Shown piece by piece: positions 9,482-19,662 of a DNA stretch of 64,000 nucleotides. Numbering within the stretch: position 1 is the first letter of the stretch; every line of letters starts with the position of its first letter. This DNA comes from Paraburkholderia tuberum STM678. GTDB taxonomy: Bacteria > Pseudomonadota > Gammaproteobacteria > Burkholderiales > Burkholderiaceae. A program made the translations under genes and the position numbers. The notes under the pieces were generated by a model. That model was not told where the DNA came from. It saw nothing but the letters and a program-made list of their open reading frames with translations, and made no database searches. The stretch is from assembly GCF_902833905.1 (NCBI RefSeq), contig NZ_CADFGP010000018.1, forward strand, positions 1-64,000. Reading direction: 5' to 3'.

Positions 9482-11371
9482 TTGAACAACAATATGTTTT
9501 CGAAAGCAGCAGTGTGGCTGGTGATCGCACTGGTGCTGTTTACGGTGTTCAAGCAGTTCGACAAGCCCCGTGTCCAGGAAGGCGTTTCCTATTCGCAGTT
9601 CATGGACGACGCGAAGAACGGCAAAGTCAAGAACGTCATTGTCCAGGGGCGGAACCTCACGGTCACTCCAGCAGACGGCCAGAAGTACCAGATCGTGTCG
9701 CCCGGCGACATCTGGATGGTCGGCGATCTGATGAAGTATGGCGTGCAGGTGAGCGGCAAGGCTGACGACGAACCCAATGCACTGATGTCCGTGCTGTATT
9801 ACCTCGGACCGACGATCCTGATCATCGGTTTCTGGTTTTACATGATGCGACAGATGCAGGGGGGCGGCAAAGGCGGGGCCTTCTCGTTTGGCAAGTCGCG
9901 CGCGCGGCTGATCGACGAGAACAACAACGCAATCAATTTCACCGACGTCGCCGGTTGCGACGAAGCCAAGGAAGAAGTGTCGGAACTCGTCGACTTCCTG
10001 CGCGATCCGCAGAAATTCCAGAAGCTCGGTGGTCGTATTCCGCGCGGCGTGCTGCTCGTTGGCCCGCCGGGAACCGGTAAGACGCTGCTCGCGCGCGCCA
10101 TCGCCGGCGAGGCGAAGGTGCCGTTCTTCAGCATTTCAGGTTCAGATTTCGTGGAAATGTTCGTCGGCGTCGGCGCGGCTCGCGTGCGCGACATGTTCGA
10201 GCAGGCCAAGAAGCACGCGCCGTGTATCGTGTTCATCGACGAAATCGACGCGGTCGGCCGTCATCGAGGCGCCGGCATGGGCGGCGGTAACGACGAGCGC
10301 GAACAGACGCTGAACCAGATGCTCGTCGAAATGGACGGCTTCGAGGCGAACTCGGGCGTCATCGTCATCGCCGCGACGAACCGTTCGGATGTGCTCGACA
10401 AGGCGCTGTTGCGTCCGGGCCGTTTCGACCGTCAGGTGTACGTGGGTCTGCCCGATATTCGCGGCCGCGAGCACATCATGAAGGTGCACCTGCGCAAGGT
10501 GCCGATCTCGAACGACGTCGATGCGGCAGTGATCGCGCGCGGCACGCCGGGTTTCTCGGGCGCAGATCTCGCAAACCTCGTCAACGAAGCAGCACTGTTC
10601 GCGGCGCGCCGCGGCAAGCGCATCGTCGAAATGACGGACTTCGAGGACGCGAAGGACAAGATCTTCATGGGTCCAGAGCGCAAGTCGGCTGTGATCCGCG
10701 AAGAATCGAAGCGTGCTACCGCGTATCACGAATCGGGTCATGCGGTGATCGCGAAGCTGTTGCCGAAGGCCGATCCGGTGCACAAGGTCACGATCATTCC
10801 GCGCGGCCGTGCGCTCGGCGTCACATGGCAGTTGCCGGAGCATGACAACGAAACGTACTCGAAGGAATATCTGCTCGACCGTCTTGCCATCCTGTTCGGT
10901 GGCCGCGTCGCGGAAGAGCTGTTCCTGAACCTGATCAGCACCGGTGCGTCGGACGACTTCAACAAGGCGACGCAGACGGCTCGCGCAATGGTTGCCCGCT
11001 TCGGCATGACGGATGCGCTCGGACCGATGGTCTATGTCGATGACGAGAACGACGCTTCGCCGTTCGGCCGAGGCTTCACGCGGACCATTTCGGAAGCGAC
11101 GCAACAGAAGGTCGACGCGGAAATCCGTCATGTGCTGGACGAGCAGTACAATCTCGCACGGCGCCTGCTCGAAGAGAACCGCGACAAGGTCGAAGCGATG
11201 ACCGCCGCGCTGATGGAGTGGGAGACGATCGACGCCGATCAGATCAACGACATCATGGCAGGCCGTCCGCCGCGTTCGCCCAAGAGCTCGCCGCCGTCGG
11301 CAAGCGACGCCTCGTCGGGCGGCAGCCCGGGCACCGAAGTCAAGCCGGGCAGCGCAACCGCGCCGGCCTGA
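9482..11371 (+). CDS. ftsH: ATP-dependent zinc metalloprotease FtsH
   Basis: FtsH is the essential membrane-anchored AAA+ protease that degrades misfolded membrane proteins and regulators such as LpxC. The 629-residue product has two N-terminal transmembrane segments (about 7-24 and 105-125) around a periplasmic loop, an AAA module with Walker A GPPGTGKT (194-201) and Walker B FIDEID, the SRH arginines, and the zinc-binding HESGH motif (416-420). The C-terminus is a Ser/Pro/Gly-rich tail. The TTG start at 9482 has AAGGAG (9469-9474) 7 bp upstream. A strong terminator follows at 11392-11422. Confidence 0.97.
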   Translation: MNNNMFSKAAVWLVIALVLFTVFKQFDKPRVQEGVSYSQFMDDAKNGKVKNVIVQGRNLTVTPADGQKYQIVSPGDIWMVGDLMKYGVQVSGKADDEPNALMSVLYYLGPTILIIGFWFYMMRQMQGGGKGGAFSFGKSRARLIDENNNAINFTDVAGCDEAKEEVSELVDFLRDPQKFQKLGGRIPRGVLLVGPPGTGKTLLARAIAGEAKVPFFSISGSDFVEMFVGVGAARVRDMFEQAKKHAPCIVFIDEIDAVGRHRGAGMGGGNDEREQTLNQMLVEMDGFEANSGVIVIAATNRSDVLDKALLRPGRFDRQVYVGLPDIRGREHIMKVHLRKVPISNDVDAAVIARGTPGFSGADLANLVNEAALFAARRGKRIVEMTDFEDAKDKIFMGPERKSAVIREESKRATAYHESGHAVIAKLLPKADPVHKVTIIPRGRALGVTWQLPEHDNETYSKEYLLDRLAILFGGRVAEELFLNLISTGASDDFNKATQTARAMVARFGMTDALGPMVYVDDENDASPFGRGFTRTISEATQQKVDAEIRHVLDEQYNLARRLLEENRDKVEAMTAALMEWETIDADQINDIMAGRPPRSPKSSPPSASDASSGGSPGTEVKPGSATAPA

Positions 11372-11391
11372 TCGGCAGCCAGTAGAAAGTG

Positions 11392-11422
11392 CGGGCCGGT
11401 GTGCTACACACCGGCCCGTTTT
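11392..11422 (+). terminator. intrinsic terminator after ftsH
   Basis: A perfect 11-bp stem GGGCCGGTGTG/CACACCGGCCC with a 3-base loop, extended by one C-G pair, is followed by TTTT. It lies 22 bp after ftsH and 33 bp before the folP start, so folP needs either readthrough or its own promoter. Confidence 0.75.
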
Positions 11423-11454
11423 GCATTTATCCGTTCCAAGTGAAGCATTGCTAC

Positions 11455-12354
11455 GTGTCGAAAGTCGATTCCTCGTCCGCACCCCTTCCAGAGCCGCTGC
11501 AGTGTGGCCGCTTCAAGCTGACGTTCGAACGCCCGTTGGTCATGGGCATCCTGAACGTCACTCCCGATTCCTTTTCCGATGGCGGCAAGTTCGCGACGCG
11601 CGGCGATGCGCTGCGCCAGGCCGAGCGCATGATGCTGGAGGGCGCGGACATCATCGATATCGGCGGGGAATCGACGCGTCCTGGCGCGCCACCGGTGCCG
11701 CTCGACGAAGAGCTGGAGCGCGTGTTGCCGCTCGTCGAGCAACTGCGTGGCGCGAACGTGCCATTGTCGGTTGATACGTACAAGCCGGAAGTGATGCGTC
11801 ATGCGTTGAACGCGGGCGCCGACCTGATCAACGACATCTGGGGCTTCCGCATGCCCGGCGCGATCGACGCGGTGCGCGACAGCGACTGCGGCCTTTGTGT
11901 CATGCATATGCTAGGTGAGCCGCAGACCATGCAGGTGGGCGAGCCGCACTATGACGACGTCGTCGGCGAAGTGCGCCACTTCCTCGAGGAGCGTGTCGCG
12001 ACGTTGCAGCAGGCGGGGATTGCGCGCGAGCGTATCAGCGTCGATCCGGGTTTCGGCTTCGGCAAGGTCGTCGTCGAGCATAACTACGCGCTGCTCGCGC
12101 ATCTGCGCGACACGGCCCCGCGCGCCGCTTCGCCGTATCCGATTCTTGCGGGCATGTCGCGCAAGTCGATGGTTGGCGCGGTGACGGGGCGGCCGGCGCC
12201 GGAGCGCGTGGCCGGCAGCATCGCCGCGGCGGTGTGCGCGGCCGAACGGGGCGCCGCGATTCTGCGCGTACACGACGTCGCGCAAACAGTCGATGCATTG
12301 AAAGTATGGGCAACCCTGCGCGACGCGGACAGGCAGAGCCGCGCGCACGGTTGA
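11455..12354 (+). CDS. folP: dihydropteroate synthase
   Basis: FolP condenses p-aminobenzoate with hydroxymethyl-dihydropterin diphosphate in folate synthesis and is the sulfonamide target. The 299-residue TIM-barrel shows the two signature motifs: [15 protein letters not shown] (pterin diphosphate loop) and the [14 protein letters not shown] segment, then [22 protein letters not shown] and AGMSRKSM. The GTG at 11455 (product MSKVDSS...) is chosen because the upstream extension to 11389 lies in the ftsH terminator; GTG at 11440 is an alternative. glmM begins 29 bp downstream, so the pair forms an operon. Confidence 0.95.
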   Translation: MSKVDSSSAPLPEPLQCGRFKLTFERPLVMGILNVTPDSFSDGGKFATRGDALRQAERMMLEGADIIDIGGESTRPGAPPVPLDEELERVLPLVEQLRGANVPLSVDTYKPEVMRHALNAGADLINDIWGFRMPGAIDAVRDSDCGLCVMHMLGEPQTMQVGEPHYDDVVGEVRHFLEERVATLQQAGIARERISVDPGFGFGKVVVEHNYALLAHLRDTAPRAASPYPILAGMSRKSMVGAVTGRPAPERVAGSIAAAVCAAERGAAILRVHDVAQTVDALKVWATLRDADRQSRAHG

Positions 12355-12383
12355 ACCCGCAGCCACGGACAGGGAGAACAAAC

Positions 12384-13742
12384 ATGGCACGTCGTTACTT
12401 CGGAACGGACGGCATTCGGGGCAAGGTCGGCGAAGGCCCGATCACGCCGGAATTCGTGTTGCGGCTCGGCTATGCGGCCGGCAAGGTGCTCGCGGGCGCC
12501 GATCAATGGGCGAAAACAGGCACCCGTCCGACCGTGCTGATCGGCAAGGACACGCGGGTGTCGGGCTACATGCTCGAAGCCGCGCTCGAATCGGGCTTCT
12601 CGGCCGCCGGCGTCGACGTGATGCTGGCCGGCCCGATGCCGACACCCGGCATCGCCTATCTGACGCGCGCACTGCGGCTTGCCGCGGGTGTCGTGATCAG
12701 CGCATCGCACAACCCGTACTACGACAACGGCATCAAGTTCTTCTCGGCCGACGGCAACAAGCTGCCGGACGACGTCGAGGCGCAGATCGAGGAGCAGCTC
12801 GAACTGCCGCTCGCGTGCGCGGCCTCCGAGCAACTGGGCAAAGCGCGCCGTCTCGATGACGCAGGTGGCCGCTACATCGAGTTCTGCAAGAGCACGTTCC
12901 CGGCCGCGTACGACCTGCGCGGCATGAAGCTCGTCGTCGATTGCGCGCATGGCGCCGCGTACGACGTCGCGCCGCACGTGTTCCATGAGCTCGGCGCGGA
13001 AGTGATCCCGATCGGCGTCTCGCCGAACGGCTTCAATATCAACGACGGCGTCGGCGCGACCGCGCCGGATGCGCTGGTTCGCGCGGTGCGCGCAAACCAC
13101 GCGGACCTCGGTATCGCGCTCGATGGCGACGCCGACCGTCTGCAGGTCGTCGACGAGTCCGGCCGCCTTTTCAACGGCGACGAGCTGTTGTACGTGCTGG
13201 TCAAGGACCGTATCGCGACCGCCGGCCACGTGGAAGGAGCGGTCGGCACGCTGATGACCAACATGGCCGTGGAGGTCGCGCTGCAGAATGCCGGCGTCAA
13301 GTTCGTGCGCGCCGCGGTCGGCGACCGCTATGTGCTCGAACAGCTTCGCGAGCACGGCTGGCAGCTCGGCGCCGAAGGTTCAGGCCACATTCTGTCACTC
13401 GATCGCCATTCGACCGGTGACGGCATCGTGTCCGCCCTGCTCGTGCTGGCGGCGATGCAGCGCAGCGCCAAATCGCTCACGGATCTGCTCGACGGTGTCA
13501 CCCTGTTTCCGCAGAAGCTGATCAACGTGCGCATGAAGCCCGGCTCGGACTGGAAGGGCAGCGAGACGATCCGCAGTGCGATCAAGGTGGCCGAAGGCGC
13601 GCTCGACGGCCGCGGCCGCGTGCTGATCCGCGCGTCGGGCACCGAGCCGGTACTGCGCGTGATGGTGGAGGCGCAGAACGTCGCGGACGCGCTCGAGCAT
13701 TCTGAAGCGATTGCCAAAGCCGTGCGGGTAGCGACGGCCTGA
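12384..13742 (+). CDS. glmM: phosphoglucosamine mutase
   Basis: GlmM interconverts glucosamine-6-phosphate and glucosamine-1-phosphate, feeding UDP-GlcNAc for peptidoglycan and LPS. The 452-residue product begins [19 protein letters not shown] and has the phosphoserine loop [16 protein letters not shown] (active Ser108), the metal-binding DGDADR motif and the C-terminal phosphate-binding [14 protein letters not shown]. All four alpha-D-phosphohexomutase domains are present. The ATG at 12384 follows AGGGAG (12371-12376). It sits directly after folP. Confidence 0.97.
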   Translation: MARRYFGTDGIRGKVGEGPITPEFVLRLGYAAGKVLAGADQWAKTGTRPTVLIGKDTRVSGYMLEAALESGFSAAGVDVMLAGPMPTPGIAYLTRALRLAAGVVISASHNPYYDNGIKFFSADGNKLPDDVEAQIEEQLELPLACAASEQLGKARRLDDAGGRYIEFCKSTFPAAYDLRGMKLVVDCAHGAAYDVAPHVFHELGAEVIPIGVSPNGFNINDGVGATAPDALVRAVRANHADLGIALDGDADRLQVVDESGRLFNGDELLYVLVKDRIATAGHVEGAVGTLMTNMAVEVALQNAGVKFVRAAVGDRYVLEQLREHGWQLGAEGSGHILSLDRHSTGDGIVSALLVLAAMQRSAKSLTDLLDGVTLFPQKLINVRMKPGSDWKGSETIRSAIKVAEGALDGRGRVLIRASGTEPVLRVMVEAQNVADALEHSEAIAKAVRVATA

Positions 13743-14164
13743 TCGATTCCCGAGTCGACGGCGGGCGGTGGCGACCGCTTGCCGCCTGCCTGAGCGTCGC
13801 AGGCAGAAGATTCAGCGGGCTCCATAAACTGGGCGGCCGGGCTTTCACACCCAACGAAGGCTCGTTCCTCACCCCATCGAATCCCCACTCCGCAGCCGCC
13901 AAAATGACGGCACATCCCGCACAAAAACGACCTCCGCGCGCAGCGCAAACGTTCGCGCCCCATCTTTTTTTGTCTACCTCGAAAAATGCGATGCAACGGG
14001 CATCGGCACAGCGGCAATTCGGCGGCTTCGGCACCTTTCACGGGGTAATATTACTGTCACATTTGATTCATTATCAGTCACGTTTTTGTCATAAAGAGAC
14101 CCTAAGCTTCGCGGTGTTCGAGTTTCACGCTCACACCACACGCTCACACCCCCTTGGAGGTCTC
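13743..14164 (+). other. glmM-pstS intergenic region
   Basis: A 422-bp region without a convincing gene; the pstS frame is open back to 13904 but the added residues are not conserved. The right part contains two Pho-box-like elements (14054-14092), and a GGAGG Shine-Dalgarno sequence lies at 14156-14160. No intrinsic terminator with a T-tract was seen after glmM. Confidence 0.6.
14054..14092 (+). promoter_or_regulatory. tandem Pho boxes of pstS
   Basis: Four 7-mers related to the PhoB half-site CTGTCAT occur with near helical spacing: CTGTCAC (14054), GATTCAT (14065), CAGTCAC (14075) and TTGTCAT (14086), separated by 4-, 3- and 4-bp AT-rich spacers. This is the classical layout of a PhoB-activated promoter, and the encoded PhoB is in the same operon region. 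Matches are strongest in the first, third and fourth copies. Confidence 0.75.
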
Positions 14165-15196
14165 ATGAAATTGATGCAAACCGTGTTCGCTGGCGTCGCT
14201 GGCGCGCTCTTCGCAATCGCAGCGCAAGCCGCAGACATCACCGGCGCGGGCAGCACGTTCGCGGCACCGATTTACACGAAGTGGGCCGACGCTTATCAGA
14301 AGACCGGCGGCGGCAAGGTTAACTACCAAGGCATCGGTTCGTCGGGCGGCATCAAGCAGATCGAGGCGAAGACCGTCGATTTCGCAGGCTCGGACGCTCC
14401 GCTGAAGGACGACGAACTCGCGAAGGCAGGCCTCTTCCAGTTCCCGACGGTGGTCGGCGGCGTGGTGCCGGCAGTCAACGTGCCGGGCGTCAAGCCGGGC
14501 GAACTGGTACTGTCGGGTGAAGTGCTCGGCGACATCTACCTGGGCAAGATCAAGAAGTGGAACGACCCGGCAATTGTCGCGCTGAACCCGAAGGTCAAGC
14601 TGCCGGATCTGGACATCGCCGTGGTGCGCCGCGCCGACGGTTCGGGCACCAGCTTCATCTGGACGAACTACCTGTCGAAGGTCAACCCGGAATGGAAGAC
14701 GAAGGTCGGTGAAGGTGCGACGGTCAACTGGCCGACCGGCACGGGCGGCAAGGGCAACGACGGCGTCGCGGCTTTCGTGCAGCGTCTGCCGGGCGCGATC
14801 GGTTACGTCGAATGGGCGTACGCGAAGCAGAACCACATGAACTACGTTGCGATGAAGAACGAATCCGGCGCGGTGGTTCAGCCGGAGACCGACACGTTCA
14901 AGGCAGCGGCGGCCGGCGCCGACTGGTCGAAGTCGTTCTATCAGATCCTGACGAACGAGCCGGGCAAGAACGCTTGGCCGATCGTCGGCGCGACGTTCGT
15001 GCTGCTGCACACGACGCAGGACAAGGCACCGCAAGGCGCGGAAACGCTGAAGTTCTTCGACTGGGCGTTCAAGAACGGCGGCCAGGCTGCGAACGATCTG
15101 GACTACATCTCGCTGCCGCAGTCGGTCGTCTCGGAAATCCGCACGCAGTGGAAGCAGAAGATCAAGGATTCGGCAGGCAAGACGCTCGACGAGTAA
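14165..15196 (+). CDS. pstS: phosphate ABC transporter periplasmic binding protein
   Basis: PstS captures inorganic phosphate in the periplasm and delivers it to PstCAB. The 343-residue precursor has a 22-residue signal peptide ([22 protein letters not shown], cleaved after AQA) and the mature start [18 protein letters not shown]. Phosphate-ligand motifs are visible: [23 protein letters not shown] and [10 protein letters not shown]. The ATG at 14165 follows GGAGG with 4-bp spacing and agrees with the signal peptide. Pho boxes lie about 75 bp upstream. A strong hairpin separates it from pstC. Confidence 0.97.
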   Translation: MKLMQTVFAGVAGALFAIAAQAADITGAGSTFAAPIYTKWADAYQKTGGGKVNYQGIGSSGGIKQIEAKTVDFAGSDAPLKDDELAKAGLFQFPTVVGGVVPAVNVPGVKPGELVLSGEVLGDIYLGKIKKWNDPAIVALNPKVKLPDLDIAVVRRADGSGTSFIWTNYLSKVNPEWKTKVGEGATVNWPTGTGGKGNDGVAAFVQRLPGAIGYVEWAYAKQNHMNYVAMKNESGAVVQPETDTFKAAAAGADWSKSFYQILTNEPGKNAWPIVGATFVLLHTTQDKAPQGAETLKFFDWAFKNGGQAANDLDYISLPQSVVSEIRTQWKQKIKDSAGKTLDE

Positions 15197-15244
15197 CAGG
15201 CGTAAGCTGGCGCGGTCGATCTGGGCCGCGCCCTGTAGCACCCC

Positions 15245-15268
15245 GGCCGTCCTCGTGCGAGGACGGCC
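15245..15268 (+). other. perfect hairpin between pstS and pstC
   Basis: GGCCGTCCTC (15245-15254) and GAGGACGGCC (15259-15268) form a perfect 10-bp stem with a 4-base loop. There is no T-tract, so it is more likely an mRNA 3'-end stabiliser or partial terminator that keeps pstS transcript above pstCAB, as is common after binding-protein genes. Confidence 0.6.
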
Positions 15269-15356
15269 TGTGACTTTCACGCGGCATGCGCCGCATGCAT
15301 CACCGACCGCCCGACATGTGTCGTCCGGCAACTGGAAACAGGTCCCTCAGGCTCTC

Positions 15357-16358
15357 ATGTCCGATATTCATTTAGCGTCCGGCACGAGCCGGGCCACTCC
15401 GCCTGGCCGCGCGTCGCAGCAAAAAGCGCCTGGCCGCTCGGGCGATGTGATCTTCGGCGGCCTCGCACGCCTTTCCGCCATCGTCACGCTGCTGCTGCTC
15501 GGCGGCATCATCGTGTCGCTGATCGTCGCCTCGATGCCGTCGATTCGGGAGTTCGGTCTCGCGTTCCTGTGGACGGCGGTGTGGGATCCACCCAGCAAAC
15601 AATTCGGCGCGCTCGTGCCGATCTACGGCACCCTCGCGACGTCGATCATCGCTCTGCTCATCGCGGTGCCCGTCAGCTTCGGTATCGCGCTATTTCTGAC
15701 CGAACTGTCGCCCGCGTGGCTGCGCCGGCCGCTCGGCATCGCGATCGAGCTGCTCGCCGCGATTCCGTCTATCGTGTACGGCATGTGGGGTCTGCTCGTG
15801 TTCGCGCCGATCTTCGCGGTGTGGTTCCAGAAGCCGCTAGGCGCGGTGCTCGGCGGCATTCCGATCGTCGGCGCGCTGTTCGCCGGTCCGCCGATCGGCA
15901 TCGGCATTCTGTGCGCGGGCGTGATCCTTGCGATCATGATCATCCCGTACATCGCGGCGGTGATGCGCGACGTGTTCGAAGTGACGCCGGTGCTGCTGAA
16001 GGAATCGGCGTACGGTATCGGCTGCACGACGTGGGAAGTGATGTGGAAGATCGTGCTGCCGTTCACCAAGAGCGGTGTGATCGGCGGCATCATGCTCGGC
16101 CTCGGCCGGGCGCTGGGTGAGACGATGGCGGTCACGTTCGTAATCGGCAACACCAACCTGCTCGACAATATTTCGCTGTTTTCGCCGGGCAACAGCATCA
16201 CGTCGGCGCTCGCCAACGAGTTCGCGGAAGCGGAGCCGGGCCTGCATACGTCGGCGCTGATGGAGCTCGGCCTGATCCTGTTCGTGATTACATTCATCGT
16301 GCTGGCGATTTCGAAAATCATGCTGCTGCGTCTCGAGAAAGGGGAGGGCGCGAAATGA
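15357..16358 (+). CDS. pstC: phosphate ABC transporter permease PstC
   Basis: One of two inner-membrane channel subunits of the high-affinity phosphate transporter. The 333-residue protein has a roughly 35-residue cytoplasmic lead, then six predicted membrane segments and the permease EAA-type loop ([20 protein letters not shown]). The sequence [17 protein letters not shown] is typical of PstC. ATG at 15357 is used because upstream codons to 15255 run through the hairpin. The stop overlaps the pstA start by 4 bp, indicating translational coupling. Confidence 0.96.
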   Translation: MSDIHLASGTSRATPPGRASQQKAPGRSGDVIFGGLARLSAIVTLLLLGGIIVSLIVASMPSIREFGLAFLWTAVWDPPSKQFGALVPIYGTLATSIIALLIAVPVSFGIALFLTELSPAWLRRPLGIAIELLAAIPSIVYGMWGLLVFAPIFAVWFQKPLGAVLGGIPIVGALFAGPPIGIGILCAGVILAIMIIPYIAAVMRDVFEVTPVLLKESAYGIGCTTWEVMWKIVLPFTKSGVIGGIMLGLGRALGETMAVTFVIGNTNLLDNISLFSPGNSITSALANEFAEAEPGLHTSALMELGLILFVITFIVLAISKIMLLRLEKGEGAK

Positions 16359-17251
16359 GCGGGCCGTCCCTGAACATGCCGGGTCTGAAGGACGCCGCGA
16401 CGCTCGAAACGATGCGCGTGCGTCTGCAAGGGCGCCGTCGCATGACCAACGCGCTTGCGCTGACGCTGTCGCTCGCGGCAATGGCGTTCGGCCTGCTGTG
16501 GCTCGTGTGGATTCTCTATACGACGCTGCGTCTCGGTATCGGTGGTCTGTCGGTCGAACTGTTCACGCAGTCGACGCCGCCGCCGAACACCGATGGCGGC
16601 GGTCTCGCCAACGCGATCGTCGGCAGCCTGTTGCTGGTCGGGCTCGCGACCTTCGTCGGCACGCCGATCGGCATCATGGCGGGCGTCTATCTCGCCGAAT
16701 ACGGCCAGAAAGGCTGGCTCGCGAACCTCACGCGCTTCATCAACGACATCCTGCTGTCGGCGCCGTCGATCGTCATCGGTCTGTTCGTCTACGCGCTCGT
16801 CGTCGTGAAGATGGGCCACTTCAGCGGGTGGGCCGGCGTGCTCTCGCTGGCGCTGCTGCAGATTCCGATCGTGATTCGCACGACCGAAAACATGCTGAAG
16901 CTCGTGCCGAATGCGATGCGTGAAGCCGCGTTCGCGCTCGGCACGCCGAAGTGGAAGATGGTGCTGTCGATCACGCTGAAGGCGTCGATCGCGGGCATCG
17001 TCACCGGTGTGCTGCTCGGTGTCGCGCGAATTGCCGGCGAAACCGCACCGCTGCTCTTCACCGCTCTGTCGAACCAGTTCTTCTCGGTCGATATGGGCCA
17101 GCCGGTCGCGAACCTGCCGGTCACGATCTACAAGTTTGCGATGAGCCCGTTCGCGCAGTGGCAATCGCTCGCGTGGGCCGGCGTCTTTCTGATCACGCTC
17201 GCGGTGCTGGGACTGAACGTCCTCGCGCGCACGATCTTCTCGAACAAGTAA
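16355..17251 (+). CDS. pstA: phosphate ABC transporter permease PstA
   Basis: Second membrane subunit of PstSCAB, 298 residues with six predicted membrane segments. The cytoplasmic coupling loop [20 protein letters not shown] and the following [19 protein letters not shown] are characteristic of PstA. The ATG at 16355 overlaps the pstC stop by 4 bp. pstB starts 17 bp downstream. Confidence 0.96.
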   Translation: MSGPSLNMPGLKDAATLETMRVRLQGRRRMTNALALTLSLAAMAFGLLWLVWILYTTLRLGIGGLSVELFTQSTPPPNTDGGGLANAIVGSLLLVGLATFVGTPIGIMAGVYLAEYGQKGWLANLTRFINDILLSAPSIVIGLFVYALVVVKMGHFSGWAGVLSLALLQIPIVIRTTENMLKLVPNAMREAAFALGTPKWKMVLSITLKASIAGIVTGVLLGVARIAGETAPLLFTALSNQFFSVDMGQPVANLPVTIYKFAMSPFAQWQSLAWAGVFLITLAVLGLNVLARTIFSNK

Positions 17252-17267
17252 GGGCGGAGTGAATCCG

Positions 17268-18116
17268 ATGAACGTAGCAGAAACCCAACTCAATCCGATC
17301 GGGCACGCAGCCGCGCCCGCGGGCTCCGACCCCGAACACAGCGCTCACGCGCAAACGCCGTCGCGTCCGAAGATCGAGGTCAAGGACCTCAACTTCTTCT
17401 ACGGCAAGTATCACGCGCTGAAGAACGTCAATCTGCAGATTCCCGAAGGCAAGGTGACCGCGTTCATCGGTCCGTCGGGCTGCGGCAAGTCCACGCTGCT
17501 GCGTACCTTCAACAAGATGTACGCGCTCTATCCGGAGCAGCGCGCGGAAGGCGAGATCGTGATGGACGGCGAAAACCTGCTGACCATGCGCCAGGACATT
17601 TCGCTGCTGCGCGCGCGCATCGGCATGGTGTTCCAGAAGCCGACACCGTTCCCGATGTCGATCTACGACAACATCGCTTTCGGCGTGAAGATGTTCGAGA
17701 AGCTGTCACGCTCGGAAATGGACGACCGCGTCGAATGGGCGCTGACCAAGGCGGCGCTGTGGAACGAAGTGAAGGACAAGCTCGGCCAGAGCGGCTACGG
17801 TTTGTCGGGCGGCCAGCAGCAGCGTCTGTGCATCGCGCGCGGTATTGCAATTCGCCCCGAAGTGCTGCTGCTCGACGAGCCCTGCTCGGCGCTCGACCCG
17901 ATTTCGACGGGCCGTATCGAAGAGCTGATCGCTGAACTCAAGAGCGACTACACGGTGGTGATCGTCACGCACAACATGCAGCAGGCGGCCCGCTGTTCGG
18001 ACTACACTGCCTATATGTACCTCGGCGAACTGATCGAATTCGGCGACACCGAAAAGATCTTCATCAAGCCGGTCCGCAAGGAAACCGAGGACTACATCAC
18101 TGGCCGCTTCGGCTAA
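17268..18116 (+). CDS. pstB: phosphate ABC transporter ATP-binding protein
   Basis: PstB is the ATPase of the phosphate importer and signals with PhoU to PhoR. The 282-residue product has a roughly 34-residue unconserved N-terminal lead, then Walker [10 protein letters not shown] (68-76), Q-loop [16 protein letters not shown], signature LSGGQQQRL, Walker [14 protein letters not shown] and H-loop [12 protein letters not shown] at 17268 is preferred over GTG at 17259 because GGAG lies 8 bp upstream of it. phoU begins 28 bp downstream. Confidence 0.96.
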   Translation: MNVAETQLNPIGHAAAPAGSDPEHSAHAQTPSRPKIEVKDLNFFYGKYHALKNVNLQIPEGKVTAFIGPSGCGKSTLLRTFNKMYALYPEQRAEGEIVMDGENLLTMRQDISLLRARIGMVFQKPTPFPMSIYDNIAFGVKMFEKLSRSEMDDRVEWALTKAALWNEVKDKLGQSGYGLSGGQQQRLCIARGIAIRPEVLLLDEPCSALDPISTGRIEELIAELKSDYTVVIVTHNMQQAARCSDYTAYMYLGELIEFGDTEKIFIKPVRKETEDYITGRFG

Positions 18117-18144
18117 TCCGCCGGGCAATACAACGGAGTACGAC

Positions 18145-18849
18145 ATGTCCGATAAACATCTGTCCAGCCAGTTCGACGCCGACCTCAACCTCGTTTCGTC
18201 GAAGGTGCTCGAAATGGGCGGCCTCGTCGAATCGCAGATCGTCAACGCGATGCAGGCGCTCAACGAATTCGACCTCGACATCGCCGAGCAGGTGATCGTC
18301 GCCGAAGACCGTCTGAACAAGATGGAAGTCGAGATCGACGAAGAGTGCAGCAACATCATCGCGCGCCGTCAGCCGGCCGCGCGCGATCTGCGCTTGCTGA
18401 TCGCGATCTCGAAGACCATCACGAACCTCGAGCGCGCCGGCGACGAAGCCGAAAAGATCGCGAAGCGCACCAAGCGTCTGATGGAAGACGGCGCATCGCG
18501 CACCATCAACATCGCCGAGATCAAGCTGTCGGGCGAAATGGCCGTGTCGATCCTGCGCCGTGCGCTGGACGCGTTCGCGCGTCTGGACACGGTCGCCGCC
18601 GCGCAGATCGTGCGCGACGACAAGGCGATCGACGAGGAATTCCGCGCGTTCGTGCGCAAGCTGATTTCGTATATGACCGAAGATCCGCGTTCGATCTCGG
18701 TGGGCCTCGACTTCCTGTTCATCGCCAAGGCAATCGAGCGGATCGGCGACCACGCGAAGAACATCGCGGAATTCATCATCTACATCGTCAAGGGTACCGA
18801 CGTGCGGCACCAGTCGCGCGACGCGCTCGAACGCGAAGCGCTCAGCTAA
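18145..18849 (+). CDS. phoU: phosphate signalling regulator PhoU
   Basis: PhoU links PstB to PhoR and represses the Pho response when phosphate is plentiful. The 234-residue all-helical product contains the two repeated PhoU domains, each with the metal-binding E/DxxxD-type helices (ITNLERAGDEAEKIA and IERIGDHAKNIAEFI). GGAG (18133-18136) precedes the ATG at 18145. It sits between pstB and phoB, the standard order. Confidence 0.96.
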   Translation: MSDKHLSSQFDADLNLVSSKVLEMGGLVESQIVNAMQALNEFDLDIAEQVIVAEDRLNKMEVEIDEECSNIIARRQPAARDLRLLIAISKTITNLERAGDEAEKIAKRTKRLMEDGASRTINIAEIKLSGEMAVSILRRALDAFARLDTVAAAQIVRDDKAIDEEFRAFVRKLISYMTEDPRSISVGLDFLFIAKAIERIGDHAKNIAEFIIYIVKGTDVRHQSRDALEREALS

Positions 18850-18875
18850 TCCAGAGATAAGGAACAGAGGTGCCG

Positions 18876-19577
18876 ATGCCCAGCAGCATTCTCGTCATTG
18901 AAGATGAGCCCGCCATTTCCGAACTGATTTCGGTCAATCTTCAACACGCCGGGCACTGCCCGATTCGCGCGTACAACGCGGAGCAGGCGCACAACCTGAT
19001 CAGCGACGTACTGCCCGATCTCGTGCTGCTCGACTGGATGTTGCCGGGTAAATCGGGTATTTCGTTCGCGCGCGATCTGCGCAACAACGAGCGTACGAAG
19101 CATATCCCGATCATCATGCTGACCGCGCGAGGCGACGAGCAGGACAAGGTGCTCGGACTCGAGATCGGCGCCGACGACTACGTGACGAAGCCGTTCTCGC
19201 CGAAGGAACTGATGGCGCGCATCAAGGCGGTGCTGCGCCGCCGCGCGCCGCAGCTGACCGAAGACGTGGTCGCAATCAACGGCCTGAAGCTCGATCCGGC
19301 CACGCACCGCGTCGCCGCGCATGCGGAAGGCAGCGAGATCAAGCTCGATCTCGGCCCGACCGAATTCCGTCTGCTGCACTTCTTCATGACTCACCCGGAG
19401 CGCGTGCACAGCCGCACGCAACTGCTCGATCAGGTGTGGGGCGATCACGTGTTCGTCGAAGAGCGGACCGTCGACGTGCATATCAAGCGTCTGCGCGCGG
19501 CACTCAAGCCGGCCGGGTGCGATGCTATGATTGAAACGGTACGCGGCAGCGGTTACCGGCTGGCGAAGAGCGCCTGA
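18876..19577 (+). CDS. phoB: phosphate regulon response regulator PhoB
   Basis: PhoB binds Pho boxes when phosphorylated. The 233-residue product has a receiver domain with phospho-acceptor Asp53 (LVLLDWMLPGK), the acidic pocket EDEP, conserved Thr (MLTARGDE) and Lys (DDYVTKPFSP), and a C-terminal OmpR-type winged helix ending VRGSGYRLAKSA. ATG at 18876 is preferred over GTG at 18870; an AGAGG stretch is just upstream. phoR follows 85 bp downstream. Confidence 0.96.
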   Translation: MPSSILVIEDEPAISELISVNLQHAGHCPIRAYNAEQAHNLISDVLPDLVLLDWMLPGKSGISFARDLRNNERTKHIPIIMLTARGDEQDKVLGLEIGADDYVTKPFSPKELMARIKAVLRRRAPQLTEDVVAINGLKLDPATHRVAAHAEGSEIKLDLGPTEFRLLHFFMTHPERVHSRTQLLDQVWGDHVFVEERTVDVHIKRLRAALKPAGCDAMIETVRGSGYRLAKSA

Positions 19578-19662
19578 TAGCCGTCGGCGGCGCGCTGCAT
19601 CGCATGGCGCTGTGCCGCCGTACCTCCCTCCTGCGCTGTATTTTGTCTTCGATCGCTAGACC

